Shown: positions 7,568-13,744 of the stretch, in pieces | Layout: each line of letters starts with the position of its first letter | Numbering within the stretch: the stretch's first letter is position 1 | Source: an uncultured Bacteroidota bacterium | Lineage (GTDB): Bacteria; Bacteroidota; Bacteroidia; Chitinophagales; Chitinophagaceae | DNA: 22,498 bases | Reading direction: 5' to 3' | NCBI GenBank assembly: GCA_903913355.1 | Contig: CAIWKU010000056.1 | Location: 1-22,498 of the forward strand | Translations under genes and position numbers: made by a program | The notes under the pieces: generated by a model | What the model was told of the DNA's origin: nothing | The model's input: only the letters and a program-made list of their open reading frames with translations | The model's database searches: none

Positions 7568-8185
7568 ATGAAAGGTATTATTGGTAAAAAAATCGGGATG
7601 ACCAGCGTCTTCTCTCAGGATGGCAAACAAACCGCCTGTACAATTATTGAAGCTGGTCCTTGTACAGTAACGCAGGTAAAAACACATGATTCTGATGGGT
7701 ATACTGCATTACAATTAGCATTCGGCGATAAGAAAGAAAAGCACTCCACAAAAGCCGAATTGAATCACTTCGCAAAAGCGCAGACAGCCGCTAAAAAATT
7801 CGTTAAAGAATTCCGTAATTATTCCATAGAAAAAGCATTGGGTGAAACTATTACTGTTGACATTTTTGCTGAAGGCGAAGATGTGGAAGTAGTAGGAACC
7901 ACCAAGGGTAAAGGTTTCCAGGGTGTTGTAAAGCGTCATGGATTCTCTGGTGTGGGTGAAGCTACACACGGACAGCATGATCGTTCCAGAGCACCCGGTT
8001 CTATTGGTGGATCTTCTTATCCTGCGAGAGTATTCAAAGGGATGAGAATGGCCGGCCGTATGGGTGGTGATAGAGTGAAGATGAAAGGTCTGAAAGTCGT
8101 AAAAATATTCCCTGAGAAGAATTATATACTGATCAGTGGTTCGGTTCCTGGTAATAACGGTTCAATCGTTTTAATCCAGAAGTAA
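7568..8185 (+). CDS. rplC: 50S ribosomal protein L3
   Basis: A 205-residue uL3 that binds near the 3' end of 23S rRNA and reaches toward the peptidyl-transferase centre. Diagnostic segments are MKGIIGKKIGMTSVF at the N-terminus, TTKGKGFQGVVKRHGF (111-126) and RAPGSIGG (141-148) followed by PARVFKGMRMAGRMG. In E. coli the residue matching G148 is the glutamine methylated by PrmB, so that modification site is absent here. The ATG follows the structured rpsJ-rplC gap and is the first in-frame start next to the conserved N-terminus. rplD follows after 21 bp. Confidence 0.97.
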   Translation: MKGIIGKKIGMTSVFSQDGKQTACTIIEAGPCTVTQVKTHDSDGYTALQLAFGDKKEKHSTKAELNHFAKAQTAAKKFVKEFRNYSIEKALGETITVDIFAEGEDVEVVGTTKGKGFQGVVKRHGFSGVGEATHGQHDRSRAPGSIGGSSYPARVFKGMRMAGRMGGDRVKMKGLKVVKIFPEKNYILISGSVPGNNGSIVLIQK

Positions 8186-8206
8186 TCACATTTTAACTGA
8201 AAGAAC

Positions 8207-8845
8207 ATGCAAGTAGATGTATTAGACATAAAAGGACAGAAAACCGGCAGAACGGTTGAATTACCTGAAGATGTATTTGGTATCGAACCCAATGATCATG
8301 TGATTTACCTGGCTGTGAAACAATACCTGGCCCAGGGTCGTCAGGGTACGCACAAGGTTAAAACCCGTGCAGAGGTACATGGTGCCAGTCGTAAACTACA
8401 TAAGCAAAAAGGTACCGGTGGTGCCCGTAAAGGGAATATCCGTAACCCATTGTATAAAGGTGGTGGTACCATTTTCGGACCAAAACCGCATGCTTACGAT
8501 TTCAAGCTGAACCGCAAAGTGAAAGACCTTGCCAAGATTTCTGCCTTGAGTTATAAAGCAAAAGACAATGCTGTTTTTGTTTTGGAAGATATTACCCTGG
8601 AAACGCCTAAAACAAAGGCCGTGGTAGATATTATGAATAGCCTGAGTCTGTCTGATAAGAAAACATTGATCGTATTACCCGAGTACAATGATAACCTGTA
8701 CCTGAGTACACGTAATATACCCAATATCACCAGTACGCTGCTGGCAGATATCAACACCTATGAGATCATGAATGCAGATGTACTCGTTATTACCGAGAAC
8801 ACAGCTAAGATCTTTGTTGATGAAGAAACAGGCGTAGTAGCATAA
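8207..8845 (+). CDS. rplD: 50S ribosomal protein L4
   Basis: A 212-residue uL4. Its globular domain binds 23S rRNA domain I and its long loop lines the exit tunnel. The loop is visible at about residues 46-99, with VKTRAEVHGASRKLHKQKGT followed by GGARKGNIRNPLYKGGGTIFGP. In gamma-proteobacteria L4 represses its own operon by binding the S10 leader. The large structured interval upstream of rplC is a possible equivalent target here, but nothing in the sequence proves it. Spacing is 21 bp from rplC and 28 bp to rplW. Confidence 0.97.
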   Translation: MQVDVLDIKGQKTGRTVELPEDVFGIEPNDHVIYLAVKQYLAQGRQGTHKVKTRAEVHGASRKLHKQKGTGGARKGNIRNPLYKGGGTIFGPKPHAYDFKLNRKVKDLAKISALSYKAKDNAVFVLEDITLETPKTKAVVDIMNSLSLSDKKTLIVLPEYNDNLYLSTRNIPNITSTLLADINTYEIMNADVLVITENTAKIFVDEETGVVA

Positions 8846-8873
8846 ATTAAAGTAACGTTTCAAACAGATACCC

Positions 8874-9173
8874 ATGAAACTGACGGAAGTATTGATAAAA
8901 CCCATTTTAACTGAAAAGGCAAATGCCCAACAGGAAAAATTAAGAAGGTATGCTTTTAAAGTAGACCGCAGGGCTAATAAGCTGGAAATCAAAAAAGCAG
9001 TAGAAGAATTCTATGGTGTAAGTGTGGTGGATGTAAACACTGCTGTGGTTCCAGGAAAAAACAAAACACGTTATACAAAAGCCGGATTCATACAAGGTAT
9101 GAAAGGTGCTTACAAGAAAGCTTTGGTAACCGTTGCTGACGGTGAAACCATCGATCTGTACGCAAATATTTAA
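8874..9173 (+). CDS. rplW: 50S ribosomal protein L23
   Basis: A 99-residue uL23 located at the tunnel exit, where trigger factor and SRP dock. It opens with VLIKPILTEKA, continues with YAFKVDRRANKLEIKKAVEE and FYGVSVVDVNTAVVPGKNK, and ends in the extended loop and strand YKKALVTVADGETIDLY. Length is typical. Its stop codon is followed immediately by a triloop hairpin (9174-9190). Confidence 0.96.
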   Translation: MKLTEVLIKPILTEKANAQQEKLRRYAFKVDRRANKLEIKKAVEEFYGVSVVDVNTAVVPGKNKTRYTKAGFIQGMKGAYKKALVTVADGETIDLYANI

Positions 9174-9190
9174 TACTTCCTTTGGAAGTA
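9174..9190 (+). other. Stem-loop directly after the rplW stop codon
   Basis: TACTTCC (9174-9180) and GGAAGTA (9184-9190) pair perfectly around a TTT loop. No T-run follows, so it is more likely an mRNA stability or processing element than a terminator. Confidence 0.55.
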
Positions 9191-9241
9191 AAGACAAAGA
9201 ATGGTAGTTCAACTGCCGCTAAAGTTGATTAAAAAACAAAG

Positions 9242-9267
9242 CCTTGAATCCTTCGGGATATAAGGAG
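9242..9267 (+). promoter_or_regulatory. UUCG-capped hairpin overlapping an AAGGAG motif before rplB
   Basis: CCTT (9242-9245) and ATCC (9248-9251) pair with GGAT (9256-9259) and AAGG (9262-9265) around a TTCG tetraloop closed by C-G. The 3' arm is the first part of AAGGAG (9262-9267), a perfect Shine-Dalgarno core and rare in this window. It lies 14 nt before the rplB ATG (9282) but only 3 nt before a 6-codon frame (9271-9291) that overlaps the rplB start. Pairing would hide the motif. Confidence 0.45.
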
Positions 9268-9281
9268 TAAATGAAAAGAAA

Positions 9282-10121
9282 ATGGCACTGAAAAAGTACA
9301 AACCAATTACCGCAGGAACACGCTGGAGAATTGGCAATGCTTATGCTGAGATCACTACCAATGAACCTGAAAAGAGTTTGCTGGAACCTCAGAAGAATAC
9401 AGCCGGCCGCAATTTCCAGGGCCGTCGCGTATCCCGCTACATGGGTGGTGGTAATAAGCATCATTATCGTATTATCGACTTCAAAAGAAGTAAAAGAGAT
9501 CTTCCCGGAACGGTTGTATCTATTGAATATGATCCAAATCGTACTGCATTTATTGCTTTGCTGCAATATAGCGACGGAGAAAAAAGATATATCATCGCTC
9601 CTCAGGGTTTGCAGGTTGGAACCGTAGTGATTGCAGGTGATGAAGTTGCACCTGAAATCGGAAATGCTTTGTTGATGAAGAATATGCCTTTGGGTACTAT
9701 GATTCACAATATCGAATTACAACCGGGTCAGGGTGGTAAAATGGTAAGAAGTGCAGGATCATCCGCCCAACTGGCGAATAAGGAAGAGAAATACGCTGTA
9801 TTAAAAATGCCTTCAGGTGAATTAAGAAAAGTATTGATCAACTGTTATGCAACAGTGGGTGTGGTTTCTAATAGCGATCACAACCTGGAAACTGCAGGTA
9901 AAGCGGGTAAAAACCGTTGGAAAGGTATTCGCCCACGTGTTCGTGGTGTTGCGATGAACCCGGTAGATCACCCGATGGGTGGTGGTGAAGGTAAAGCTTC
10001 AGGCGGTCATCCACGCAGCAGAACCGGTAAGTATGCGAAAGGAGAAAAAACGCGTACCAAAGGAAAAGGAAGCGATAAATTGATTATCCAGCGCAGGGAC
10101 GGTAAGAAACTCGCTAAATAA
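9282..10121 (+). CDS. rplB: 50S ribosomal protein L2
   Basis: A 279-residue uL2 needed for subunit joining and peptidyl-transferase centre assembly. Family segments are GGGNKHHYRIIDFKR (55-69), KNMPLGTMIHNIELQPGQGG (133-152), AGSSAQLANKEEKYAVLKMPSGE (a variant of the usual form) and RPRVRGVAMNPVDHPMGGGE (218-237). The Asp-His pair studied in E. coli (D228-H229) corresponds to D229-H230. The basic tail ends RRDGKKLAK. It begins 108 bp after rplW, behind two hairpins and an AAGGAG motif. Confidence 0.98.
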   Translation: MALKKYKPITAGTRWRIGNAYAEITTNEPEKSLLEPQKNTAGRNFQGRRVSRYMGGGNKHHYRIIDFKRSKRDLPGTVVSIEYDPNRTAFIALLQYSDGEKRYIIAPQGLQVGTVVIAGDEVAPEIGNALLMKNMPLGTMIHNIELQPGQGGKMVRSAGSSAQLANKEEKYAVLKMPSGELRKVLINCYATVGVVSNSDHNLETAGKAGKNRWKGIRPRVRGVAMNPVDHPMGGGEGKASGGHPRSRTGKYAKGEKTRTKGKGSDKLIIQRRDGKKLAK

Positions 10122-10127
10122 TACAAA

Positions 10128-10218
10128 GTAGCTATCGGAAATTTGAAAATGTATTTTCAGATAGCTACCGGAACAGAAAGTAAATAACTACATTTTCAAA
10201 TTTTCAAATTTTCAAATT
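10128..10218 (+). promoter_or_regulatory. rplB-rpsS gap: two competing RNA structures and ATTTTCAA repeats
   Basis: Structure A pairs GTAGCTATC (10128-10136) with GATAGCTAC (10160-10168), enclosing GAAAA/TTTTC around TGTA. Structure B pairs the 15-nt segment 10139-10153 perfectly with 10189-10203. The 10139-10153 arm lies inside structure A, so the two cannot form fully together. Structure B takes up the first of three tandem 8-nt ATTTTCAA units (10192-10215) just before rpsS. This has the form of an attenuator or translational switch, but is judged from sequence alone. Confidence 0.5.
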
Positions 10219-10231
10219 AACTCATTAAATT

Positions 10232-10501
10232 ATGGGTCGCTCGATAAAAAAAGGTCCTTACGTAGACGCAAACTTAGAAGGTAAAATAGTTGCGATGACC
10301 GATGGTAAAACCAAGAAAGGGGTTATTAAAACCTGGAGTCGCCGCAGTACGATTACACCTGATTTTGTAGGGCATACATTTGCCGTACACAATGGGAATA
10401 AGTTTATCCCTGTTTATGTAACAGAATTCATGGTAGGGCATAAGTTAGGTGAATTTGCTCCTACCCGTAATTTCAGAGGGCACGCAGGTACTAAAAAATA
10501 A
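10232..10501 (+). CDS. rpsS: 30S ribosomal protein S19
   Basis: An 89-residue uS19 of the 30S head, which contacts S13 and the A-site tRNA region. It begins MGRSIKKGPYVD and carries TWSRRSTITPDFVGHTFAVH, then FIPVYVTEFMVGHKLGEFAP and TRNFRGHAG. Length is typical. The ATG follows an AT-rich stretch with no Shine-Dalgarno sequence, 13 nt after the last ATTTTCAA-type repeat. Confidence 0.97.
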   Translation: MGRSIKKGPYVDANLEGKIVAMTDGKTKKGVIKTWSRRSTITPDFVGHTFAVHNGNKFIPVYVTEFMVGHKLGEFAPTRNFRGHAGTKK

Positions 10502-10506
10502 TAACA

Positions 10507-10572
10507 GTTTGTCGTTTAGAGTCGGGTTGGGTATAAACACCAAACACCAAACTCCAAACCTCAAACCCCAAA
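10507..10572 (+). repeat. Five 7-nt CNCCAAA-type repeats before rplV, with a degenerate complementary arm
   Basis: Five consecutive 7-nt units occupy 10538-10572. Four fit CNCCAAA and the fourth reads CCTCAAA. The last ends 10 nt before the rplV ATG. The preceding 10507-10532 segment, just after the rpsS stop, is rich in TTTG/GTTT and GGGTTGGG and is roughly complementary to the repeats, so a long imperfect hairpin across the gap is possible. Confidence 0.65.
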
Positions 10573-10582
10573 CAAATAAGAA

Positions 10583-10927
10583 ATGGAAGCAGTAGCTAAA
10601 CTAAACAATTATCCAACAGGTCCGCGCAAGATGCGTTTGCTGGCCGATGTGATCCGGGGTATGGAAGTGGAGAAAGCATTGGCTATTCTGGAACATCATC
10701 CGCAGCATAATGCCACTCCATTGGCAAAGCTGCTGAAGAGTGCCATCAATAACTGGGAGCAAAAAAATAGCGGAGCCAGTGCGGCGGACAGTGCATTGGT
10801 AGTTAAAACGGTATTTGTTGACGGTGGACGTACTTTAAAACGTATGAGACCAGCACCACAAGGCCGTGGCTACAGAGTTCGTAAGCGCAGCAACCATGTA
10901 ACATTAATAGTAGATTCTAAAAACTAA
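10583..10927 (+). CDS. rplV: 50S ribosomal protein L22
   Basis: A 114-residue uL22. The globular part lies on the 23S surface and a long beta-hairpin lines the exit tunnel, where changes in other species give macrolide resistance. Visible features are NYPTGPRKMRLLADVIRG (8-25), helices with ALAILEHHPQHNATPLAKLL, and the hairpin and end strand RMRPAPQGRGYRVRKRSNHV. The start ATG follows five 7-nt repeats and an A-rich stretch. rpsC follows after 15 bp. Confidence 0.97.
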   Translation: MEAVAKLNNYPTGPRKMRLLADVIRGMEVEKALAILEHHPQHNATPLAKLLKSAINNWEQKNSGASAADSALVVKTVFVDGGRTLKRMRPAPQGRGYRVRKRSNHVTLIVDSKN

Positions 10928-10942
10928 TTGTAAAACCATTAT

Positions 10943-11761
10943 ATGGGTCAGAAAGCAAATCCAATTGGTAACAGGTTAGGCATCATCCGCGGATGGGACA
11001 GTAACTGGTATGGTAGTAAGAAAGACTATGCATCCAAACTGATCGAAGATCATAAGATCCGTACCTACCTGAGTGCCCGTATCAACAAAGGTGGTATTGC
11101 GAAAATCGTTATCGAGAGAACTCTTGGTAAATTGATCGTAACCATACATACTTCTAAGCCAGGTATCATTATCGGTAAAGGCGGAAATGAAGTTGATCGT
11201 ATCAAGGAAGAGTTGAAGAAACTTACCAGTAAGGATGATGTTCAGATCAACATCCTTGAGATCCGTCGCCCCGAGTTGGACGCAACGATTGTAGGTGATA
11301 CCATCGCCAGACAGATCGAGAACCGTATCAACTTTAAGCGTGCTATCAAAATGGCGATTGCTTCTACACTCCGTATGGGTGCTGAAGGAATTAAAGTAAA
11401 AGTAAGCGGTCGTTTGGGAGGTTCTGAAATTGCCCGTAGCGAAGAATTTAAACAAGGACGTACTCCATTACATACTTTCCGTATGGATATTGATTATGCC
11501 AACGTTTTTGCACAAACAGTGTACGGGAAGATTGGTATCAAAGTATGGATTTGTAAAGGTGAGGTTTTAGGAAAACGTGAGCTGAATCCAAATTTTGTGG
11601 GTGGTAAAAATGACCTGAGCGACAGACGTGAAAGAGGTGATGAAAGAGGTGGTGGAGACAGAAGACCAGGCGGAGACAGAAGAGATGATCGCAGAGGTGG
11701 CGGAGACAGAGGCGGACGTGGTGGAGAGAACAGAGGTGGTGGAGCCGGAAGGGGTAGATAA
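10943..11761 (+). CDS. rpsC: 30S ribosomal protein S3 with RGG/RD-rich tail
   Basis: A 272-residue uS3 at the mRNA entry site. It starts MGQKANPIGNRLGIIRGWDS. A type II KH domain shows KPGIIIGKGGNEVDRIKEEL (72-91) with the GKGG loop at 78-81, followed by the C-terminal domain with SGRLGGSEIARSEEFKQG (155-172) and TVYGKIGIKVWI. E. coli S3 has 233 residues; the extra length is a low-complexity tail from about residue 222, alternating arginine/aspartate with glycine runs (such as GDRRPGGDRRDDRRGGG). Disordered tails on S3 occur in Bacteroidota, by recollection. The TAA stop overlaps the left arm of the AATTTGAAAA inverted repeat. Confidence 0.97.
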   Translation: MGQKANPIGNRLGIIRGWDSNWYGSKKDYASKLIEDHKIRTYLSARINKGGIAKIVIERTLGKLIVTIHTSKPGIIIGKGGNEVDRIKEELKKLTSKDDVQINILEIRRPELDATIVGDTIARQIENRINFKRAIKMAIASTLRMGAEGIKVKVSGRLGGSEIARSEEFKQGRTPLHTFRMDIDYANVFAQTVYGKIGIKVWICKGEVLGKRELNPNFVGGKNDLSDRRERGDERGGGDRRPGGDRRDDRRGGGDRGGRGGENRGGGAGRGR

Positions 11762-11817
11762 TTTGAAAATGTACTACACGTATTTTTCAAATTCACAAAT
11801 TTTCAAATTTTCAAATT
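11760..11817 (+). repeat. AATTTGAAAA inverted repeat and ATTTTCAA repeats between rpsC and rplP
   Basis: AATTTGAAAA (11760-11769) begins inside the rpsC stop codon and is a perfect complement of TTTTCAAATT (11784-11793), giving a 10-bp stem. Two tandem ATTTTCAA units (11799-11814) follow and offer an alternative partner. The last unit ends about 10 nt before the rplP ATG. The repeat is the same family as in the rplB-rpsS and rpmD-rplO gaps. Confidence 0.7.
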
Positions 11818-11824
11818 AGACTAG

Positions 11825-12244
11825 ATGTTACAGCCTAAAAGAAGTAAACATAGGAAGCAGCAAAAAGGACGCATTCGCGAAGTAGCAAAGCGTGGTACTT
11901 CCATTTCATTTGGCTCTTTTGCTTTAAAAGCATTGGAACCGATTTGGTTAACCAATCGGCAGATCGAATCAGCCCGTCAGGCAATGACACGTGCTATGAA
12001 ACGGGAAGGAAATGTTTGGATCCGCATATTTCCGGATAAAATCATTACCCGTAAACCAGCCGAAGTGAGGATGGGTAAGGGTAAAGGTAATCCTGAATTC
12101 TGGGCAGCTGTAGTAGAACCAGGACGTATCATTTTTGAATGTGATGGTGTAACAGAAGCAGTTGCTAAAGAAGCCATGAACCTGGCAGCACAGAAACTGC
12201 CTATCGCAACCAAATTTGTCATCAGAAGAGATTTGCAGGCTTAA
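11825..12244 (+). CDS. rplP: 50S ribosomal protein L16
   Basis: A 139-residue uL16 that binds near the A-site and peptidyl-transferase region. It opens MLQPKRSKHRKQQKGR, followed by ISFGSFALKALEPIWLTNRQ and the RMGKGKGNPEFWAAVVEPGR segment (82-101). R82 corresponds to the arginine hydroxylated in E. coli by the YcfD oxygenase; whether it is modified here is unknown. The end reads KLPIATKFVIRRD. rpmC starts 19 bp later. Confidence 0.97.
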   Translation: MLQPKRSKHRKQQKGRIREVAKRGTSISFGSFALKALEPIWLTNRQIESARQAMTRAMKREGNVWIRIFPDKIITRKPAEVRMGKGKGNPEFWAAVVEPGRIIFECDGVTEAVAKEAMNLAAQKLPIATKFVIRRDLQA

Positions 12245-12263
12245 TCATAAAAAAGAATTTGCA

Positions 12264-12479
12264 ATGGCTAACAAACAGACATACGACTTTAACAAATCAA
12301 TCAAGGACCTGAATGTCACTGATTTGAAAGCAAAGATCCAGGAAGATCAATTAAGACTGAAGAAACTGGAATTTGCACATGCGATTTCTCCATTGGAAAA
12401 CCCGATGAATATTCGTGGTTTACGCAGAGATGTTGCCCGTTTAAAAACGGAGTTGACCAAAAAAGAAATGGGTATATAG
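12264..12479 (+). CDS. rpmC: 50S ribosomal protein L29
   Basis: A 71-residue uL29, two helices at the tunnel exit next to L23. The family pattern is seen in LKAKIQEDQLRLKKLEFAHA and NPMNIRGLRRDVARLKTEL. An in-frame ATG at 12216 would add 16 residues and overlap rplP by 29 bp; those residues do not resemble L29, so ATG at 12264 (MANKQTYDF) is chosen. It ends with TAG. Confidence 0.95.
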   Translation: MANKQTYDFNKSIKDLNVTDLKAKIQEDQLRLKKLEFAHAISPLENPMNIRGLRRDVARLKTELTKKEMGI

Positions 12480-12494
12480 AATGCTGTAGACCGG

Positions 12495-12563
12495 TAGCTT
12501 CTGGCTATTGGCAAAGGCGAAAATATAAAAGGGTTAGCGGTGAAAGCCAATGATCCGAAGCTA
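12495..12563 (+). promoter_or_regulatory. Long stem between rpmC and rpsQ
   Basis: TAGCTTC (12495-12501) pairs with GAAGCTA (12557-12563), GG (12503-12504) with CC (12555-12556), and ATTGGC (12507-12512) with GCCAAT (12546-12551), about 15 bp with small internal loops. The loop is ~33 nt. The right arm ends 12 nt before the rpsQ ATG, placing a stem against the start region. The loop includes one GGTTAGC unit, related to the GCTAANN repeats found before rplN and rplX. Confidence 0.55.
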
Positions 12564-12575
12564 AAAACAAAAACA

Positions 12576-12833
12576 ATGGTTGAAAGAAATTTGCGCAAAA
12601 CAAGGACCGGGGTGGTAACCAGCGATAAGATGGCGAAAACCATTACTGTTGCTGTGGAAAGAAAAGTAAAACACCCTATCTACGGTAAGTTCGTAAAAAA
12701 AACCACCAAGTTCCACGCTCATGATGAAAAAAGTGAGTGTACAATTGGTGATGTAGTAAAGATCATGGAAACCCGTCCCCTGAGTAAAACAAAACGTTGG
12801 AGACTGGTGGAAATCGTTGAGAAAGCGAAATAG
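12576..12833 (+). CDS. rpsQ: 30S ribosomal protein S17
   Basis: An 85-residue uS17, an OB-fold primary binder of 16S rRNA. It shows RNLRKTRTGVVTSDKMAKTI, then KVKHPIYGKFVKKTTKFHAH and GDVVKIMETRPLSKTKRWRL. E. coli S17 is 84 residues, which supports the ATG at 12576. A GTG at 12540 in frame would add 12 unrelated residues and lies in the loop of the upstream stem. It ends with TAG. Confidence 0.96.
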   Translation: MVERNLRKTRTGVVTSDKMAKTITVAVERKVKHPIYGKFVKKTTKFHAHDEKSECTIGDVVKIMETRPLSKTKRWRLVEIVEKAK

Positions 12834-12848
12834 TTGTGTAAGCCTATC

Positions 12849-12932
12849 GCTGATAGTCTGATGACTTTTGGCAGGCAGAAAATAATTTTTTGGTTCCGGG
12901 TAATCGGGACCGCTAAAAGCTAAAAGCTTAAA
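12849..12932 (+). repeat. GCTAAAA 7-nt repeats before rplN
   Basis: Three tandem 7-nt units (GCTAAAA, GCTAAAA, GCTTAAA) occupy 12912-12932, ending 3 nt before the ATG. An upstream segment around 12863-12872 (ACTTTTGGC) can pair with a unit using one G-U pair. A small CTATC/GATAG hairpin lies further upstream. The unit is the same family as before rplX. Confidence 0.6.
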
Positions 12933-12935
12933 AAC

Positions 12936-13304
12936 ATGATTCAGCAAGAAAGCAGATTAAATGTAGCTGATAACAGTGGTGCGAAAGAAGTCCTTTGTAT
13001 TAGGGTTCTTGGAAACAGCGGCCAGGATTATGCTAAGATCGGTGATAAGATTGTGGTATCTGTTAAAGATGCTATTCCAGCAGGCGGTATCAAAAAAGGT
13101 ACTGTATCTAAAGCGGTGATTGTTCGTACCAAGAACAAATTACGTAGGAAAGATGGTTCTTATATCCGTTTTGATGATAACGCAGTGGTATTACTGAATA
13201 ACTCAGATGAGCCACGTGGTACGCGTATATTCGGGCCAGTAGCCAGAGAGTTACGTGATAAAGGATACATGAAGATCATTTCACTGGCCCCTGAGGTTCT
13301 TTAA
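12936..13304 (+). CDS. rplN: 50S ribosomal protein L14
   Basis: A 122-residue uL14, the expected length. It contacts 16S rRNA in an intersubunit bridge. Diagnostic parts are MIQQESRLNVADNSGAKEV at the N-terminus, KDAIPAGGIKKGTVSKAVIV in the middle, and GTRIFGPVARELRDKGYMKI near the end. It starts directly after the GCTAAAA repeats, with no Shine-Dalgarno sequence, and stops with TAA, followed by another repeat-bearing gap before rplX. Confidence 0.98.
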   Translation: MIQQESRLNVADNSGAKEVLCIRVLGNSGQDYAKIGDKIVVSVKDAIPAGGIKKGTVSKAVIVRTKNKLRRKDGSYIRFDDNAVVLLNNSDEPRGTRIFGPVARELRDKGYMKIISLAPEVL

Positions 13305-13322
13305 GAAACAAAGGCCTTTGGC

Positions 13323-13403
13323 TCTTAGCAGTTAGCTATTAGTAAAAGGCATATAAATATAATGATTGGCTAACCGCTAATCGCTAAAAGCTAAAAGCTC
13401 AAA
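13323..13403 (+). repeat. Inverted sets of a 7-nt GCTAANN repeat between rplN and rplX
   Basis: Five consecutive units (GCTAACC, GCTAATC, GCTAAAA twice, GCTCAAA) fill 13369-13403 and end 2 nt before the rplX ATG. Three units of the same repeat lie in reverse orientation at 13323-13343 (TCTTAGC, AGTTAGC, TATTAGT), 18 nt after the rplN stop. The opposing sets can form a stem of about 20 bp with mismatches around a ~25-nt AT-rich loop. Confidence 0.7.
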
Positions 13404-13405
13404 AA

Positions 13406-13744
13406 ATGAGTACAAGATTTAAACCCAAATTCAACATCAAGAAAGGCGACACAGTTGTGGTGATTGCCGGTGATGACAAGGACCTGAGAAAGCCACGTAA
13501 AGTGTTGGAAGTAATTGTAGACAAAGGACGCGTGGTGGTGGAAGGTGTAAACATTGCAACCAAGCATACCAAACCTTCTGCTCAGAATACCAAAGGCGGT
13601 ATTATGAAGATAGAAGCGCCTATCAGCATCAGTAATGTGATGTTATGGGATGCGAAAACAGGTGAGCCTACCAAGGCAAAAAGAACCCGTGAAGAAGGTA
13701 AATTAGTTCGTATATCTAAAAAATCAGGGGAGGTAATCAAATAA
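13406..13744 (+). CDS. rplX: 50S ribosomal protein L24
   Basis: A 112-residue uL24, an early assembly protein at the tunnel exit. The KOW motif is visible at residues ~11-40 (IKKGDTVVVIAGDDKD, then KVLEVIVDKGRVVVEGVNI). It is followed by KHTKPSAQNTKGGIMKIEAP (54-73) and a basic tail. Length is near normal (about 104-115). Its TAA stop overlaps the rplE ATG by one base, so the two are very likely coupled in translation. Confidence 0.97.
   Translation: MSTRFKPKFNIKKGDTVVVIAGDDKDLRKPRKVLEVIVDKGRVVVEGVNIATKHTKPSAQNTKGGIMKIEAPISISNVMLWDAKTGEPTKAKRTREEGKLVRISKKSGEVIK

Noticed and set aside
11494..11796. Proline-rich minus-strand frame opposite the S3 tail
   Set aside because: It is the antisense of the glycine/arginine-rich tail; its low complexity comes from that composition.
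12216..12263. Extended N-terminus of rpmC
   Set aside because: It would overlap rplP by 29 bp and adds residues foreign to L29.
12540..12575. GTG-started extension of rpsQ
   Set aside because: The extra 12 residues lie in an intergenic stem-loop, and the shorter form has the exact family length.
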